Positions 51,496 through 62,700 are shown, counted from the first letter of the stretch. The stretch is 64,000 bases of DNA from Verrucomicrobiota bacterium (GCA_009885995.1 VFJQ01000028.1:1-64000), one strand, 5' to 3'. The notes: a model not told the origin generated them from the letters alone. Numbers and translations: made by a program.

Positions 51496-54060
51496 ATGGA
51501 CGCCGCTGTCAGGCCGCAACGCAAACCCACGCCCGCCAGCACCCACTGGCACGAAGTGCTCGGTTCCGATGGCGCGGTGCGCGAGCACTTCACCAAATCG
51601 CTCAAGGATCTGAGCGACCTGCCGCAAACCGAACTGCGCACGCTCGACGACCGGATGGCCGCGGTGCTGCGTGAGATGGGCGTGACCTTCGACGTGATCC
51701 GCAACGACCCGTGGGGCCGGCACCCGTGGTCGTGCGATGTGCTGCCGCACATTTTCGAGAGCGCGGACTGGCAACTCCTCGTGCGCGGTTTCCAGCAACG
51801 GCTCCGGGCGTTCGAGTGCTTCCTCTCCGACGTGTATGGGAAGAAGGAAATCCTCCGCGCCGATGTCGTGCCGATCCAGGCGGTGCTCGGCAGCCCGCAC
51901 TATCAGTCAGCAGCCATCGGGCTCCAACGGCCCCTCGGTTCCTTTCTCCACCTCAGCGGCATGTGCGTGTGCCGCGACCTGCGCGGCCAGTGGCAGGTGA
52001 AGCATCACCATTTCAGCCACGCCACGGGCATCAGCTACATGATGCAGAATCGGCGCGCGCTCGCGCGAGTGATCCCGGAGTTATTCCAGGACATCGCCGT
52101 GCATTCGCTCGCCGAGATGCCGCTGATCATCGTCGAGCGACTGCGCGAGACGGCGGCTCACTTCGGTCGCGAACCGAACGTCGTCCTGCTCTCACCCGGC
52201 GCGAGCAGCGCGACATCGAACGAGCAGAGCTTCATCGCGCGGCGCATGGGCATCCCCGTCGTCGCCGGCGGCGACCTGCTCGTGCTCGACGATCACGTGT
52301 GCCTGAAAACCGTGCGCGGGCTCGAGCGCGTCGATGTCATCTACAATCGCGTGGCCGATGCGTGGCTCGACCCGCTCGTCTTCCGGTCGGACTCGATGCT
52401 CGGCGTGCCGGGGCTCGTCCACTGCCTGCGCAAGGGAACGGTCGCGATGGCAAACGCCGTCGGCTCTCAACTCGCGGACGACCGCAGCCTGCTCGCCTTC
52501 GCGCCACAGATCATCCGCTTCTATCTCAACGAGTCGCCGATCCTGCCGACCGTGCCGACATACTGGCTCGGCGACATCGACCGCCGCGAGCAAGTGCTCG
52601 ATCACATCGAGTCGTATCGCATCCGGCCCATCTTCCGGGAGAATACCAGCGGTTCGTGGGAACGCCCGCTGCCGATCGACGAGGCGAGCCTGCGCGCCGA
52701 GATCAAGAAGCAGGCGAGCCTCTTCGTCGCCCAGCCACGCGACGAAGGCGCTACGACGATCTGCTTCGAGCAAGGCCGCACCGTCGAGCATCCGCAGGAT
52801 CACATCCTCTTCGCCGCACGCAGCGGGAGCGACTTCGATGTCTTCCCCGGCGCGCTCACGCGCGTGTTTTCACGCTCCGATTCGCAGGGCGATTTCGGCG
52901 CCGGCTGGACGAGCAAGGACTCGTGGGTTCTCATCGACGCGACGACCACGCCGCTGCTTCCGCAGCTCGCGCGGCGTCTGCCGGACAAGAACCTGCCGCC
53001 GCGGCAGGTCACGAGCCGGGTCGCCGAATCGTTTTACTGGGTGGGCCGCTACCTCGAGCGCGCGCACCATCAGGCCTACCTCATCTCGGTCATCGAGACA
53101 CTCGAGACCGAGGAACTCAACTCCGCCGAGCGCCGGCACTATCGACCGGTGTGGAATCGCCTCTTGCCCCCACTGGAGAAGAGCGCCGGCACGAGCCGCC
53201 GCAGCATCACCACGCGGCTCGACCGTTATCGCCTCGTGCTCACACCGGAGCCCGGCAGCGTCGTGACCACCTTCCTCCGCGCGGTGCGCAATGCCGAGAG
53301 CGTGCAGGACAGCCTCAGCCCCGAAGCGTGGGCCACGATATCGAACCTGCGCGCGCGATTTCAAAAGGCGAAGTTTCGCGAAGACCTGCCGGAAGCTGAG
53401 GCGGCGCGCGTGACGCGACGGCTCGCGGATTTCGCGACGCAACTCATCCCGCAGTTCTTTGCCGTGTGCGCGAACACGATGCTCGCCGACGACGCGTGGC
53501 GCTTCTGCGAAATGGGCATGCTGCTCGAACGCGCCACCATCACCGCCAACTCCGTCTATGCCCTGCGCGATGGCCTCCAGCTCGCCGGCAGCGAGGGCCA
53601 GAGCAACGAGATCGAGCTCAGCGCATTCCTGCGCCTGATGAGCTGCCGCGACGCCTACCGGCGCATCTTCCAGATGCGCGCCGAACCGGCCGCCGTGCTC
53701 GAACTGCTGTGGCAGCACGGCGAGGTGCCGCGCAGCGTGCTCCACTGCCTGCGCCGCTGCGGCGTGCTGCTGCGCGAATCGATCGACTCCGACATGAGTT
53801 CGAGCGCACCCGAGGCGATCGACGAGTTGCTGCGCGACATCACGCGCGTGGACTGGAGGCTCTTCGTGCAGCCGCCGGCCGACGAGGATCGTGTCGAAGC
53901 CGTGCAGCCCGCCGTGCCGCGATCGCGCACACCCGATCTCGACCCACTGCTCTCGCGCCTGCTGAGCCAGACGCTCGATATTCACACACACATCTCGGAC
54001 AGCTTCCTGAATCACCAGGCGCACATCGCGCAGGTGAGTCAGCCGACACTGCCGCTCTAG
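51496..54060 (+). CDS. Circularly permuted ATP-grasp / alpha-E fusion protein
   Basis: 854 residues. Residues 1-490 are a circularly permuted ATP-grasp domain, with RHPWSCDVLPHIFESADWQL, DVYGKKEILRADVVP, VVLLSPGASSATSNEQSFIA and GNAVG-like MANAVGSQLADDRSL. Residues 540-830 are an alpha-E helical domain (SRVAESFYWVGRYLERAHHQ ... NAESVQDSLSPEAWATI). Such proteins are thought to ligate peptides or amino acids and are often encoded with a transglutaminase-like protein, but none is nearby here. The two parts are usually separate genes or one fusion; the fusion is known. The stop overlaps the convergent MFS gene stop in CTAG. Confidence 0.88.
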   Translation: MDAAVRPQRKPTPASTHWHEVLGSDGAVREHFTKSLKDLSDLPQTELRTLDDRMAAVLREMGVTFDVIRNDPWGRHPWSCDVLPHIFESADWQLLVRGFQQRLRAFECFLSDVYGKKEILRADVVPIQAVLGSPHYQSAAIGLQRPLGSFLHLSGMCVCRDLRGQWQVKHHHFSHATGISYMMQNRRALARVIPELFQDIAVHSLAEMPLIIVERLRETAAHFGREPNVVLLSPGASSATSNEQSFIARRMGIPVVAGGDLLVLDDHVCLKTVRGLERVDVIYNRVADAWLDPLVFRSDSMLGVPGLVHCLRKGTVAMANAVGSQLADDRSLLAFAPQIIRFYLNESPILPTVPTYWLGDIDRREQVLDHIESYRIRPIFRENTSGSWERPLPIDEASLRAEIKKQASLFVAQPRDEGATTICFEQGRTVEHPQDHILFAARSGSDFDVFPGALTRVFSRSDSQGDFGAGWTSKDSWVLIDATTTPLLPQLARRLPDKNLPPRQVTSRVAESFYWVGRYLERAHHQAYLISVIETLETEELNSAERRHYRPVWNRLLPPLEKSAGTSRRSITTRLDRYRLVLTPEPGSVVTTFLRAVRNAESVQDSLSPEAWATISNLRARFQKAKFREDLPEAEAARVTRRLADFATQLIPQFFAVCANTMLADDAWRFCEMGMLLERATITANSVYALRDGLQLAGSEGQSNEIELSAFLRLMSCRDAYRRIFQMRAEPAAVLELLWQHGEVPRSVLHCLRRCGVLLRESIDSDMSSSAPEAIDELLRDITRVDWRLFVQPPADEDRVEAVQPAVPRSRTPDLDPLLSRLLSQTLDIHTHISDSFLNHQAHIAQVSQPTLPL

Positions 54061-55322
54061 TGACCGGCTGAGCCGTGCGCGGAGACTTCCTTCGGCGGAT
54101 GGAAGGCGACCGCGAGCAGGATCGCCGCGACCAGCGCCAGCCCGACGGGCACGAGGAAGAGCTTGTGGTAGTCGATCATCTCCTTCCCCACCGCACCTTC
54201 GAGCGCGGGCACGCTGACCTTCCACGCCTTCATCAGCGGGATGAACAGCCACTTCGCCGCGAGATCGCCGAGGCCGAGGATGAGCAGGTTAAAAAGTCCC
54301 TGCGCGCTCGCCCGCACGTCCTTCGGGAAGGCGGCGTCGATGAAGATATAGACGGTCGCGAAGAAGAACGCGTAGCAGATGCCGTGGAGCACCTGCACGA
54401 GCACGATGATCGCGTGGTTCTGCGGGAAGAACGCGAACACCGCGAAGCGCGCGGCGTGGCCGAGGATGCCGAGGATCATCGTCGTGCGCCAACCGAACTT
54501 CGCGAGAACGGTGCCGAGGACCGCCATCGTGAGGATCTCCGCGATCTGCCCGATGCTCATGATCGGCATGATGTTCTCCGGCTTGAATCCGACATCGGCG
54601 AGGAAGCCGAAGCTCATCACGAAGTAGCCGTTGTGGATCGTCGCATCGATGAACGTGACGATGAACAGCACGAGCAGGAACGGCAACCGCAGCAGCCCCA
54701 TCGCCTCGCGCCAGGCGAGCTTGTCCACGCCCGCAGCAGCCGGCTTCGGCGGCGTGTGCGGGAGCGTGAGGCTGAAGCCCGCGAGCAGCAGCGACGCGAC
54801 CGCGGCGACGAGGAAGGCGTAGCTCTCCGCGTTGGCGAGTGCCGCGCCGGTCTTGCCCTGGAGGATGAAGTAGAGCGGCCACGACGCGAGGATCCATCCG
54901 ATCGTCCCGCCCATCCGGATGAGGCCGAACTCCTTCGTCGGATCTTTGAGATTGGCGAAGGCGAGCGAGTTCGCGACCGAGATCGTCGGCACGTAAAAGA
55001 GCGAGTGGATGAGCAAGAGCGCGAAGAACACCGGGAAGCTCTTCGCGAAAAATAGACCACCCATCGCGAGCCCGCCGACGAGGTGGCTGAACGCCATGAA
55101 CTTCTCCGAGGCAAACGTGCGGTCGGCGAACTGGTTCGAGAAGAAGATGCCGATGACCGACGCGATGGCGAAGCACGAGCCGATGAGCGCCTGCTCCTTG
55201 CCGCTGAAATTCAGCCCCTCGGGCGCGCCCATGAGATGGAAGATCGGCGGCAGCCACGCACCCCAGATGAAAAACTCGAGCACCATCATCACGAAGAGCT
55301 TGAAGCGGGGAGATTGGTTCAT
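54057..55322 (-). CDS. MFS nucleoside/sugar:H+ symporter-like transporter
   Basis: Starts at ATG 55322 (MNQSPRFKLFVMMVLEFFIW); 421 residues with twelve predicted TMs. The N terminus FFIWGAWLPPIFHLM and the PTKEFGLIRMGGTIGWILASW segment after TM4 recall the nucleoside:H+ symporter (NupG/XapB) branch of the major facilitator superfamily. It is an inner-membrane importer; the substrate is not readable with certainty. The stop (CTA on the plus strand, 54057-54059) overlaps the stop of the ATP-grasp gene, a tail-to-tail overlap of 4 bases. It is divergent from the marC gene. Confidence 0.85.
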   Translation of the reverse strand: MNQSPRFKLFVMMVLEFFIWGAWLPPIFHLMGAPEGLNFSGKEQALIGSCFAIASVIGIFFSNQFADRTFASEKFMAFSHLVGGLAMGGLFFAKSFPVFFALLLIHSLFYVPTISVANSLAFANLKDPTKEFGLIRMGGTIGWILASWPLYFILQGKTGAALANAESYAFLVAAVASLLLAGFSLTLPHTPPKPAAAGVDKLAWREAMGLLRLPFLLVLFIVTFIDATIHNGYFVMSFGFLADVGFKPENIMPIMSIGQIAEILTMAVLGTVLAKFGWRTTMILGILGHAARFAVFAFFPQNHAIIVLVQVLHGICYAFFFATVYIFIDAAFPKDVRASAQGLFNLLILGLGDLAAKWLFIPLMKAWKVSVPALEGAVGKEMIDYHKLFLVPVGLALVAAILLAVAFHPPKEVSAHGSAGH

Positions 55323-55422
55323 GGCGGCGGTGTGTAGTGGGGCGCATTTCACCCGGCAAGCGCGCGCAAAGAAAATTCCCCGCTTTTGTTAAAGCCCGAG
55401 ATCTGTCCCACTCACTCGCTGC

Positions 55423-56022
55423 ATGGAGCAAACTTTCGTTTCCGTCTTCATCCTCATCCTGCTCGTCACCGATCCGATCGGGAACATCCCGAACTTCATC
55501 GGCGTCCTCCAGCGCGTGCCGCCGGAGAAGCGGCGCCGCGTGGTGCTGCGCGAAGTCGCGATCGCCTACGGGATCCTGCTCGGGTTCATGTTCTTCGGCG
55601 ACCACATCCTCGGCTGGCTGCACCTCACGCAGACCTCGCTCGGCATCGCCGGCGGCGTGATCCTTTTCCTCATCGCGCTGCGGATGGTCTTTCCCGGCGA
55701 GGCGGGCGTCTTCGGTGGTCCAACCGTGGACGAACCGTTCATCGTGCCGCTCGCCGTGCCGCTGATCGCCGGCCCATCGGCGCTCGCGACGGTGCTGCTC
55801 GTCGGCTCGCAAGCGCCGACGCGCATGACCGAATGGGTCGGCGCACTGACTGCGGCGATGGCCGTGAGCGCAGTGGTGCTCTCCTTCGCCGAGCCGATCC
55901 GCCGTTTCCTCGGCGAGCGCGCGACCGCCGCCGCCGAACGGCTCATGGGCCTGATCCTCACGGCCATCGCCATCGAGATGCTACTCGCCGGCGTCCGCAG
56001 CTTCGTCCGAAGTTTCGCCTGA
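55423..56022 (+). CDS. MarC-family integral membrane protein
   Basis: 199 residues with six TM segments. The start MEQTFVSVFILILLVTDPIG-N with DPIGN, the FFGDHILGWLHLTQTSLGIAGGVILFLIAL segment (split here as FFGDHILGWLH and LGIAGGVILFLIAL) and PLAVPLIAGPSALATVLLV are signatures of the MarC/YhgN family. It lies in the inner membrane; the function is unresolved, as the name 'multiple antibiotic resistance' is historical. It is convergent with the cytochrome c/WD40 gene, whose stop lies 6 bp away. Confidence 0.88.
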   Translation: MEQTFVSVFILILLVTDPIGNIPNFIGVLQRVPPEKRRRVVLREVAIAYGILLGFMFFGDHILGWLHLTQTSLGIAGGVILFLIALRMVFPGEAGVFGGPTVDEPFIVPLAVPLIAGPSALATVLLVGSQAPTRMTEWVGALTAAMAVSAVVLSFAEPIRRFLGERATAAAERLMGLILTAIAIEMLLAGVRSFVRSFA

Positions 56023-56027
56023 GCGCG

Positions 56028-59000
56028 CTACTTCACCGTCACCGTGCGAAGGAGCGAGTCCTTCTTCCGCACATGCAGCACGACGGGCATCGACGTGATG
56101 TCGCTAATCTCCCGCACCGCGCCGCGACCCCCGCCGCCGCGCGTCTTCGCGTAGATCAGGCGGTCCATTTCCTGCACCCACGGCTCGGCCTTGATGTGGA
56201 TCTCACCTTCGTTTTGCTCGGGCAGAAGCGTGATGCCGTTGAGACCGAGGTTATCGACGATCACGCCGTGCGGCAGGTTCTGCACGTCGAAGCGGATCGC
56301 GTCCTTCGAGCCGTTGCGCTTGATCTTGATCCACGCGGGGATCGTCTCGCCGGGCGCGATGGTCATCTCGAATGGCTTCATCGCATCCTGCTCCGCGTAA
56401 GGCGTGGGCGGGCTCAACTTCTCCAGCGTGTCCCCCGGCGCGACAGGTTCGAGCGCGACCCAGACCTTCGGATCCTTCTCCATCGTCGCGCCGCTGAAGC
56501 CCGTCACGTCGCGCGTCACCGCCTGCCCCGCGATCTTCGCCGTGGCGGTGACTTTCACTTTCTTCCACTCCGCCGCGTCGAGTTGCTTCGCGTCGGCGAG
56601 CGCCTGGATGGTGCCCTCGGCCGTCGTGTGACCGGCTTCGACGACGATCGCACTGCTCAGCTTGTAACCCGCGGGCACGCCCGTGATCGCGACATCAATC
56701 TGCCCGTCGAAACCGTCCTTGCGGTCGGCCTTGATCGTGAACTCCTGCCCGCTGCGCACGGGCAGCGCGGGATTTCCGCCGCCAAGCACGACGCTGAAAT
56801 CCGGTCGCGCCTCGCGGACGACGAGGCGATAGACGTTGCGCGCGCCGCCGAGGCCGCGGCTGTCGGTCACGCGCACGAGATAGGCGCCGTCGGCGGGCGC
56901 GGTGAAGAGCAGGCGCGAATCGGTGCCGAGTTCGCGTTCGCCATCGTCGTCGTTTTCAAAGAAGAGCGTGAAGACCGGCAGGCCGTTCGCCGTGAGCTTC
57001 GTCCCGGGAGGATGCGGCTCGACGATGTAGGTCGGCTGCTCCAGCGGCTGCGCGGTCGGCGTCGTGTCGAAGTAGCCGACGCGCTTGCCGGCGTTCGTGT
57101 AGAACTGGAAGCCGCTGTCCGGTCCCTCCGGCATCCGGAAAATCTTCGAGACCTCGCCGTTCATGAACATGAGCTGGTTCAGCTCCATCTCGCGCCAGTT
57201 GTCCACGCGGGCGTCGGCGGCGTTCGAGTCGATCGCGCGGAAGTTGATCGCTGAATCGCGCACCGCTTGCAGCAGCATCCGCTCGACTTTCGCTCCCTTC
57301 GCATCGAGCACCTCGATCTTCGTATCGACCGGCGCACCGCGCTTCGCGGCCTCGGTTTCGATCGCCCACACGCTCCCCTTCTTTGCGTCGAAGCGAAAGA
57401 GATCCACATCGCCGGCGCGTTCGATCCGGCCTGCGATGCTGGCGGGCGCGGCGGCTTTCGTCGCGAGGTCGGGCGCGTCGTTCGGCTCCGTTTCGAGCAC
57501 GGCGGGCAGCTCGCTCACCGCCACGCGGAAGCCGCGCCGGGAGCGGAACCTCGCCACGTCGAGCGGCACGGCCATCTCGCCCATCGCTCCCGCTTTCACC
57601 TTCGCGCGAGCTTCGGCGGGGAGGTTGAAGCCGATGAGTTGCACCTCGCTCTCGGCGTTCGCCGGGACGCTGAGCGGATAGCACGCAGTGACGAATGGCA
57701 GCGCGCCGGCAGTGAGCCGGTAGAAATGCTCCGCCGAGCCGCCCATCTGCAAGTCGCTCACGACGATCGCGAAGCGGCCCGCCGTCTTGAATGCGTAGCC
57801 GACGAACGGATCACCCGTGTTGTCGAAGTCGTTGCTGTTCGCGAGCACATGCCCGTCCTTGTCCACGAGCGCGAGCACCGCGTCGGCCTTCGCGCCGAGG
57901 CCTTTCGCTTCGAGGTCGAAGACGAGTGTCTGCCCCGCGGCGGCATCGAACTCGTAACGGTCGCTGTCGCCCGGATTGTCGAGCCGGCTCCACAGCACGA
58001 CGGGGAATTTCAGCGGCGCCGTCTTCGCCTCGCTCGCGGCGACGACGGCGATGTCGTCGACATAGAGCTTGAGCGTGCCCGCAGCCTTGCCGTCCGCGGT
58101 GGTGAAGGTCACATCGACCGCCGCGCGCGCGAAGTCCGCGGGCGTGGTGATCGCGAGTTTCGCCTCCTTGTCCGTCGCGGAGAGGACTTCGACGACGACG
58201 GCAGCGTTGCTGCCCTTCGCGGTCTTCAACGTCGTGAGGTTTTCGCCGGTCACGAGCACTTCGCGGCGCGCGCCGCGCTCGATGCCGCGCGGCGAAAACG
58301 CCGCGACTTTCGCAACCTTCGGTGCCATCGCTTTCGCAGCCGCCTTCATCGCGGGCTTGGCGACGGCGACCGGCTTGCCGTCCGCGAGCGTGTAGGCGGC
58401 GAAGGAGCCGTCGAGCCGGCCGACGATGAGTTGCGCGTCGGCGAAGACGAGCGCGTTCGGCCAGTCGGGCTGCTTCTCGAGCAAGGCGCGCTCTTTGATC
58501 TCGCTGGCGTCCCACAGCTTCACGGTGGCGTCCTGCGCGCCGCTGGCGATCGTCTTGCCGTCGGCGCTCCACACGATGCGCGAGATCGCCTGCTCGTGGG
58601 CGTAACGCGCGACGAGCAGCGGATTCATCGTCTCCTTCGCGTCGGGACGCACTTCCCAGACGCGGATGCGATTGTCGAAACCGGCTGCGGCGAGCCGCTT
58701 GCCATCGGCGCTCCACGCGACGGCGACCTGCTCCTTGAGCGGCTGGATGAACGTGTCTTTGCGCGCGCCGGTCGCGGTGTCCCAGAGCTTGATCGTGCGG
58801 TCGGCGCTGGCGCTCGCGAGGATCTTCCCATCGGGCCGGAAGGCGAGGCCGAAGACCGCGCCGTTGTGCCCGCGGAGGGTCTTCACCTCCGCGCCGGTCG
58901 CGGCGTCCCAGAGCTTGATCTGCTGGTCGTAGCTGCCGCTCGCGAGCGTCTTCCCGTCGGGCGAAAGCACGAGCGTGTAGATGGTATCGCGGTGGCCCTC

Positions 59001-59663
59001 AATGGTCCGCACGAGCTTACCGTCGGCGACGCTCCAGACTTTGATCTGCCCGGTCACTGCGTTCTCGCCGCTCGCGGCGAAAAGCGTCGCGCCATCCGCG
59101 GAGAAGACGAGCGCGTTCACGTTGCCCGCGTGGTCTTCGAGCTTGCGCACGACTTCGCGCGTGTCCGGCTTCACGAGTTCGACCACACCGTAGCGCCCGA
59201 CCGCGAGCAGCTTCGCCTGCGGCGAAAACGCGAGCGCGTTCACGCTCGCGCGCACGGCGACTTTCGGCGCGACCTTCGGCACGTTGATCTCGCGCTTCAC
59301 CACCGCGGCGGAAGGCTTCGCGCCGGCATCGATCCACTTCGCGATGAGCGTGATATCGTCCGCGCTGAGGTGCTCGCGTTTGCCCGGCGGCATGAACTTC
59401 GTCTTCCCATTCTTTTCCACGCCATCGCGCACCCACTTGATCAGCGCGCTCTCGCCGCTCTTGCCGGGCACGATCGCCTTGCCGTCCTCGCCGCCCTTCA
59501 TCAGCCCGTCGAAAGTCTCCAGCACGAGCCCGCCTTCGTTGTCGTCGGTTGCGTGGCACTCGACGCAGTGCTCGTCGAGGATGCGGAAGACTTGCGCGAA
59601 GTCCGGCGGCGCGTCGGCGGCGACGGCGAAGGAGGTGAAGGCGAGGAGAAGGAGGCGCTTCAT
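56028..59663 (-). CDS. Secreted cytochrome c plus WD40 plus pre-peptidase-like protein
   Basis: Start ATG 59663 (MKRLLLLAFTSFAVAADAPP) gives a signal peptide; 1211 residues. Residues 20-105 are a planctomycete-type cytochrome c domain with the haem motif HCVECHA and a Met in KFMPPGKR. Residues 125-440 form about seven WD40 repeats (GHRDTIYTLVLSPDGKTLAS, GHNGAVFGLAFRPDGKILAS). A pre-peptidase-like beta domain is near 620-690 (DRYEFDAAAGQTLVFDLEAK) and more beta domains follow to the end. It acts in the periplasm or at the surface. Relatives often sit beside PSD1/DUF1501 genes, which are missing here. Confidence 0.9.
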   Translation of the reverse strand: MKRLLLLAFTSFAVAADAPPDFAQVFRILDEHCVECHATDDNEGGLVLETFDGLMKGGEDGKAIVPGKSGESALIKWVRDGVEKNGKTKFMPPGKREHLSADDITLIAKWIDAGAKPSAAVVKREINVPKVAPKVAVRASVNALAFSPQAKLLAVGRYGVVELVKPDTREVVRKLEDHAGNVNALVFSADGATLFAASGENAVTGQIKVWSVADGKLVRTIEGHRDTIYTLVLSPDGKTLASGSYDQQIKLWDAATGAEVKTLRGHNGAVFGLAFRPDGKILASASADRTIKLWDTATGARKDTFIQPLKEQVAVAWSADGKRLAAAGFDNRIRVWEVRPDAKETMNPLLVARYAHEQAISRIVWSADGKTIASGAQDATVKLWDASEIKERALLEKQPDWPNALVFADAQLIVGRLDGSFAAYTLADGKPVAVAKPAMKAAAKAMAPKVAKVAAFSPRGIERGARREVLVTGENLTTLKTAKGSNAAVVVEVLSATDKEAKLAITTPADFARAAVDVTFTTADGKAAGTLKLYVDDIAVVAASEAKTAPLKFPVVLWSRLDNPGDSDRYEFDAAAGQTLVFDLEAKGLGAKADAVLALVDKDGHVLANSNDFDNTGDPFVGYAFKTAGRFAIVVSDLQMGGSAEHFYRLTAGALPFVTACYPLSVPANAESEVQLIGFNLPAEARAKVKAGAMGEMAVPLDVARFRSRRGFRVAVSELPAVLETEPNDAPDLATKAAAPASIAGRIERAGDVDLFRFDAKKGSVWAIETEAAKRGAPVDTKIEVLDAKGAKVERMLLQAVRDSAINFRAIDSNAADARVDNWREMELNQLMFMNGEVSKIFRMPEGPDSGFQFYTNAGKRVGYFDTTPTAQPLEQPTYIVEPHPPGTKLTANGLPVFTLFFENDDDGERELGTDSRLLFTAPADGAYLVRVTDSRGLGGARNVYRLVVREARPDFSVVLGGGNPALPVRSGQEFTIKADRKDGFDGQIDVAITGVPAGYKLSSAIVVEAGHTTAEGTIQALADAKQLDAAEWKKVKVTATAKIAGQAVTRDVTGFSGATMEKDPKVWVALEPVAPGDTLEKLSPPTPYAEQDAMKPFEMTIAPGETIPAWIKIKRNGSKDAIRFDVQNLPHGVIVDNLGLNGITLLPEQNEGEIHIKAEPWVQEMDRLIYAKTRGGGGRGAVREISDITSMPVVLHVRKKDSLLRTVTVK

Positions 59664-59756
59664 AGGGAAGATGATGGTCGCGCAGGTGACCGCCGCGTCC
59701 ATGAAGATTCCACCCGCAGGCTTTGCAGGATGCGTCCCCGCTGGATGGCGAGCCGC

Positions 59757-62700
59757 TTACGGAGCGCTGTTCTGCAGGAGCACGACGCCCGTCCCGTCGG
59801 GCAGCAGGACGGTGCCGGCGGCGTAGTCGTAGATCTGGAGCACGGCGCCGCCGAAGGGCGCGCGCGATCCGCTGACCGGCTCGGTGGTGCGCCCGCTGAA
59901 CATGCCCGTGCGCGCCGAAACGCTCAGCGACAAGCCCGCATCGGGCCCAAGGGTGACTCGGCCGGTCGGGCTGATGCCGAGCATCTTCGCAGGCGGCACA
60001 TTCAGGCCAGAGTTCGACGCGAAGCTCACGCTGGCGACGTTGAAACTGAAGAGCGGCGCAGTCGGCGACGGACGGACGAAGCGGCTGCCAAAAAAGTCAC
60101 TGGTGAGTGCGAACGCTGCCGGATAGCGCGAGCTGTTCGCCGGTTTCACCCAGCGCACGAGCCCCTGCAGCGTCTCGCCGCCTGCGTCGAAAAAGATATC
60201 GCCCGCGACGGTGCCGCGATCGCGATCGCGGGCGAAGAGCGTCCACGCGTGATCGATCGTGAGCGGCCCGCCCGCGCTGAACTTCCGCCCGTCGCCCAGC
60301 ACGCCGCTCGCGGAGATGCGCGCTTTCCTCGATACCGACAGGCGCCCGTAGCCCGCGCCGCCGGGGAGCGTCGCAGCTTGAGCGCGCGCGGGCGCGATGA
60401 AGGTGAACGCACCGGGCAGCGACGCCGGCAGATCGCGCGCCGGGAGCGAGGCCACCGCGGTGAAGCCGTAGGTGTCGCCGTCGAAGTCGAGCGTGCCTTC
60501 GAGCCGATCGGTGCCGATGGTTTTCGCCGTGACCACCGTGGTATCGAAGCCACCGCTGCCATTGGTGAAGACGAGATTGATCGTCTGCGGATCGCTCGTG
60601 AGCGAGCTGCGGAAGCCGACGCGCTGATTACCCAACGTGAAGGACGACGTGAAGCTCAGCCGCTCGTTGAGGCGGAAGGAGATGATGCCCGCCGGGGCGT
60701 CCGCGTTCGGCGCCCGCAGCAGACCGGTGTAGGCATTCGAGCCGAGATAGCTGATGAGCAGCTTCACCGCGCCCTCGGTCGTGCCGGCGACGGCGATCTT
60801 GTAAGTCTGCCCAGCCACGGCGGCGAAACGCACGGAGGACTGCTGCGAGCGGCCTGCGTCGTCATTGCCCGCCACGGGCGCGAGCGTCGCGAGCGTGTCG
60901 CCGGTATAGACCGCGAGCACCGTATCGATCGCGCTGCCCGCGGTGCTCACCGTCACCTTGCCGGTCTTCGGCGCCGTCCATTCCCACCACAGCGTGCGCG
61001 CATTCGAGACACTGCCGTGGACCGGCTCGCCGACCTCGGTCGTCGCTCCGGTATTATTCCCCTGCGTCACGACGAAGGTGCCGTCGAGTGGCGAGGCGTC
61101 GGCGAAGTCGTCGCGACCCGAGGCCTGGTTGAGCGGCACCACTTCCACCTCATCCACCCACGCCCGGTCCGTGCCGCCGCTCACTGTTCCGTCCTTCTCG
61201 TAGCGCCACGTCAGAGTGTGCGTCCCGGGGCCGATCGGCAGGCTGTGCCGCGCCCAATCCTTGTCCCCGCTGATGCGCTCGCGCTCCACGCCATCGACGA
61301 GGAAGACGAGAAAATCGAAGCCGGGCTCGGAATCCACCTTCCAGAAAAACCGCACGCCCGCCGGCCCTGCGATGTTCGTCGAGAGGCTGCTTTGCCCGCT
61401 GTCGGGCAAACCGTGGACTTGCGCCGCGTCGAAACCGTCGTGCGTCACGGTCGTCTGCGGGATCCACGGCAAGTCGCCGGCGGTGACCCAGACGAGCCCC
61501 GGCGCGTCGAGCGCGGTCGTGAGCGTGAGCGCGCTCGCGGTGACGGTCGCGGTGACTTCGAGCGGATCGCTGGTGCCGGCACTGTTCGTGGCCGTGACGC
61601 TGAAAACGAACGTGCCCGCGCTGGTCGGCTCGCCGGAGATGATGCCGCTGCTCACATTGAAGCTCAGCCCGGGCGGCAGATTCCCGGTGAACGCGAAGGA
61701 CGTTGGGGCGTTCGTCCCCGCGACTTGGTAGCCGAACGGCACGCCGACTTCCCCGCTCACTGCGGCCGGGCTGCTCACGATGGGAGTGGTCTCGGTGGAA
61801 ATCGTGAGCGCATCGACGAAGCCCGCATCCGCGCCGACGGCGAGCGCGCCATCCTTCGTGTAAGACCAGCGCACGACGTGATCGCCCGCCCCGATCACGA
61901 CGCTCTGCAGCGTCCAATCGACCGGACCGCTGATCTGCGCGAGCTGCTGCCCGAGCGTAAAGTCATCCACATACACGCGCAGGTAATCGAAGCCCTCCTC
62001 GGAATCGACCTTCCAGCGGAAGCTCACCGTCGCCGGGCCGGTGATCGTCGTTTCAAACCGGCTCTCCTGATCCGCGCCGATCGCGCCGCTCCTCGCCGCG
62101 TCCGCCCCGTCGAAGCTCACCGTATTCTGCCCGAACCACGCCGCGGCGCCACCCGACACGAACACGCGCCCCGGCGTGTCGAGCGCCTCGTCGAGCGCGA
62201 TCGTGCCGGCGGCGATGTTGATAGCCAGCGGCGCGGTGCCGGTCCCGGCGGAATTGCTCGCGCCGATCGTCACGTTGAACGAGCCCGACGCGGTCGGCGT
62301 GCCGGAGAGGAGGCCGGTCGTCGCATTCAGCGTCACGCCCGCCGGCAGCGCGCCCGTCACGCTGAAGCTCGCCGGGCTGTTCGTGCCGGCGATCTGATAG
62401 CTGAACGCCTGCCCGACCGTGCCCGCCGCGCGCGCCGCGCTCGTGATCGTCGGCTTCTGCAACTGCGAGATCGCGATCACGTCCACGAAGCCCGCGTCCG
62501 CGCCCGCGCTCACCAATTCATCTTTCGTGTAACTCCACCGCATCACGTGCGAGCCGGATGGGATGGCAAACATGCGCGCTTCAAACGCAACGTTCCCGCT
62601 GATCGCGGCCTGCTCGACACCGTCGATCGACACGCGCAGGAAGTCGTAGGTCTCCTCCGAGTTCACGCTCCAGCGGAAGCTGACCGTCGCGGGACCGGCG

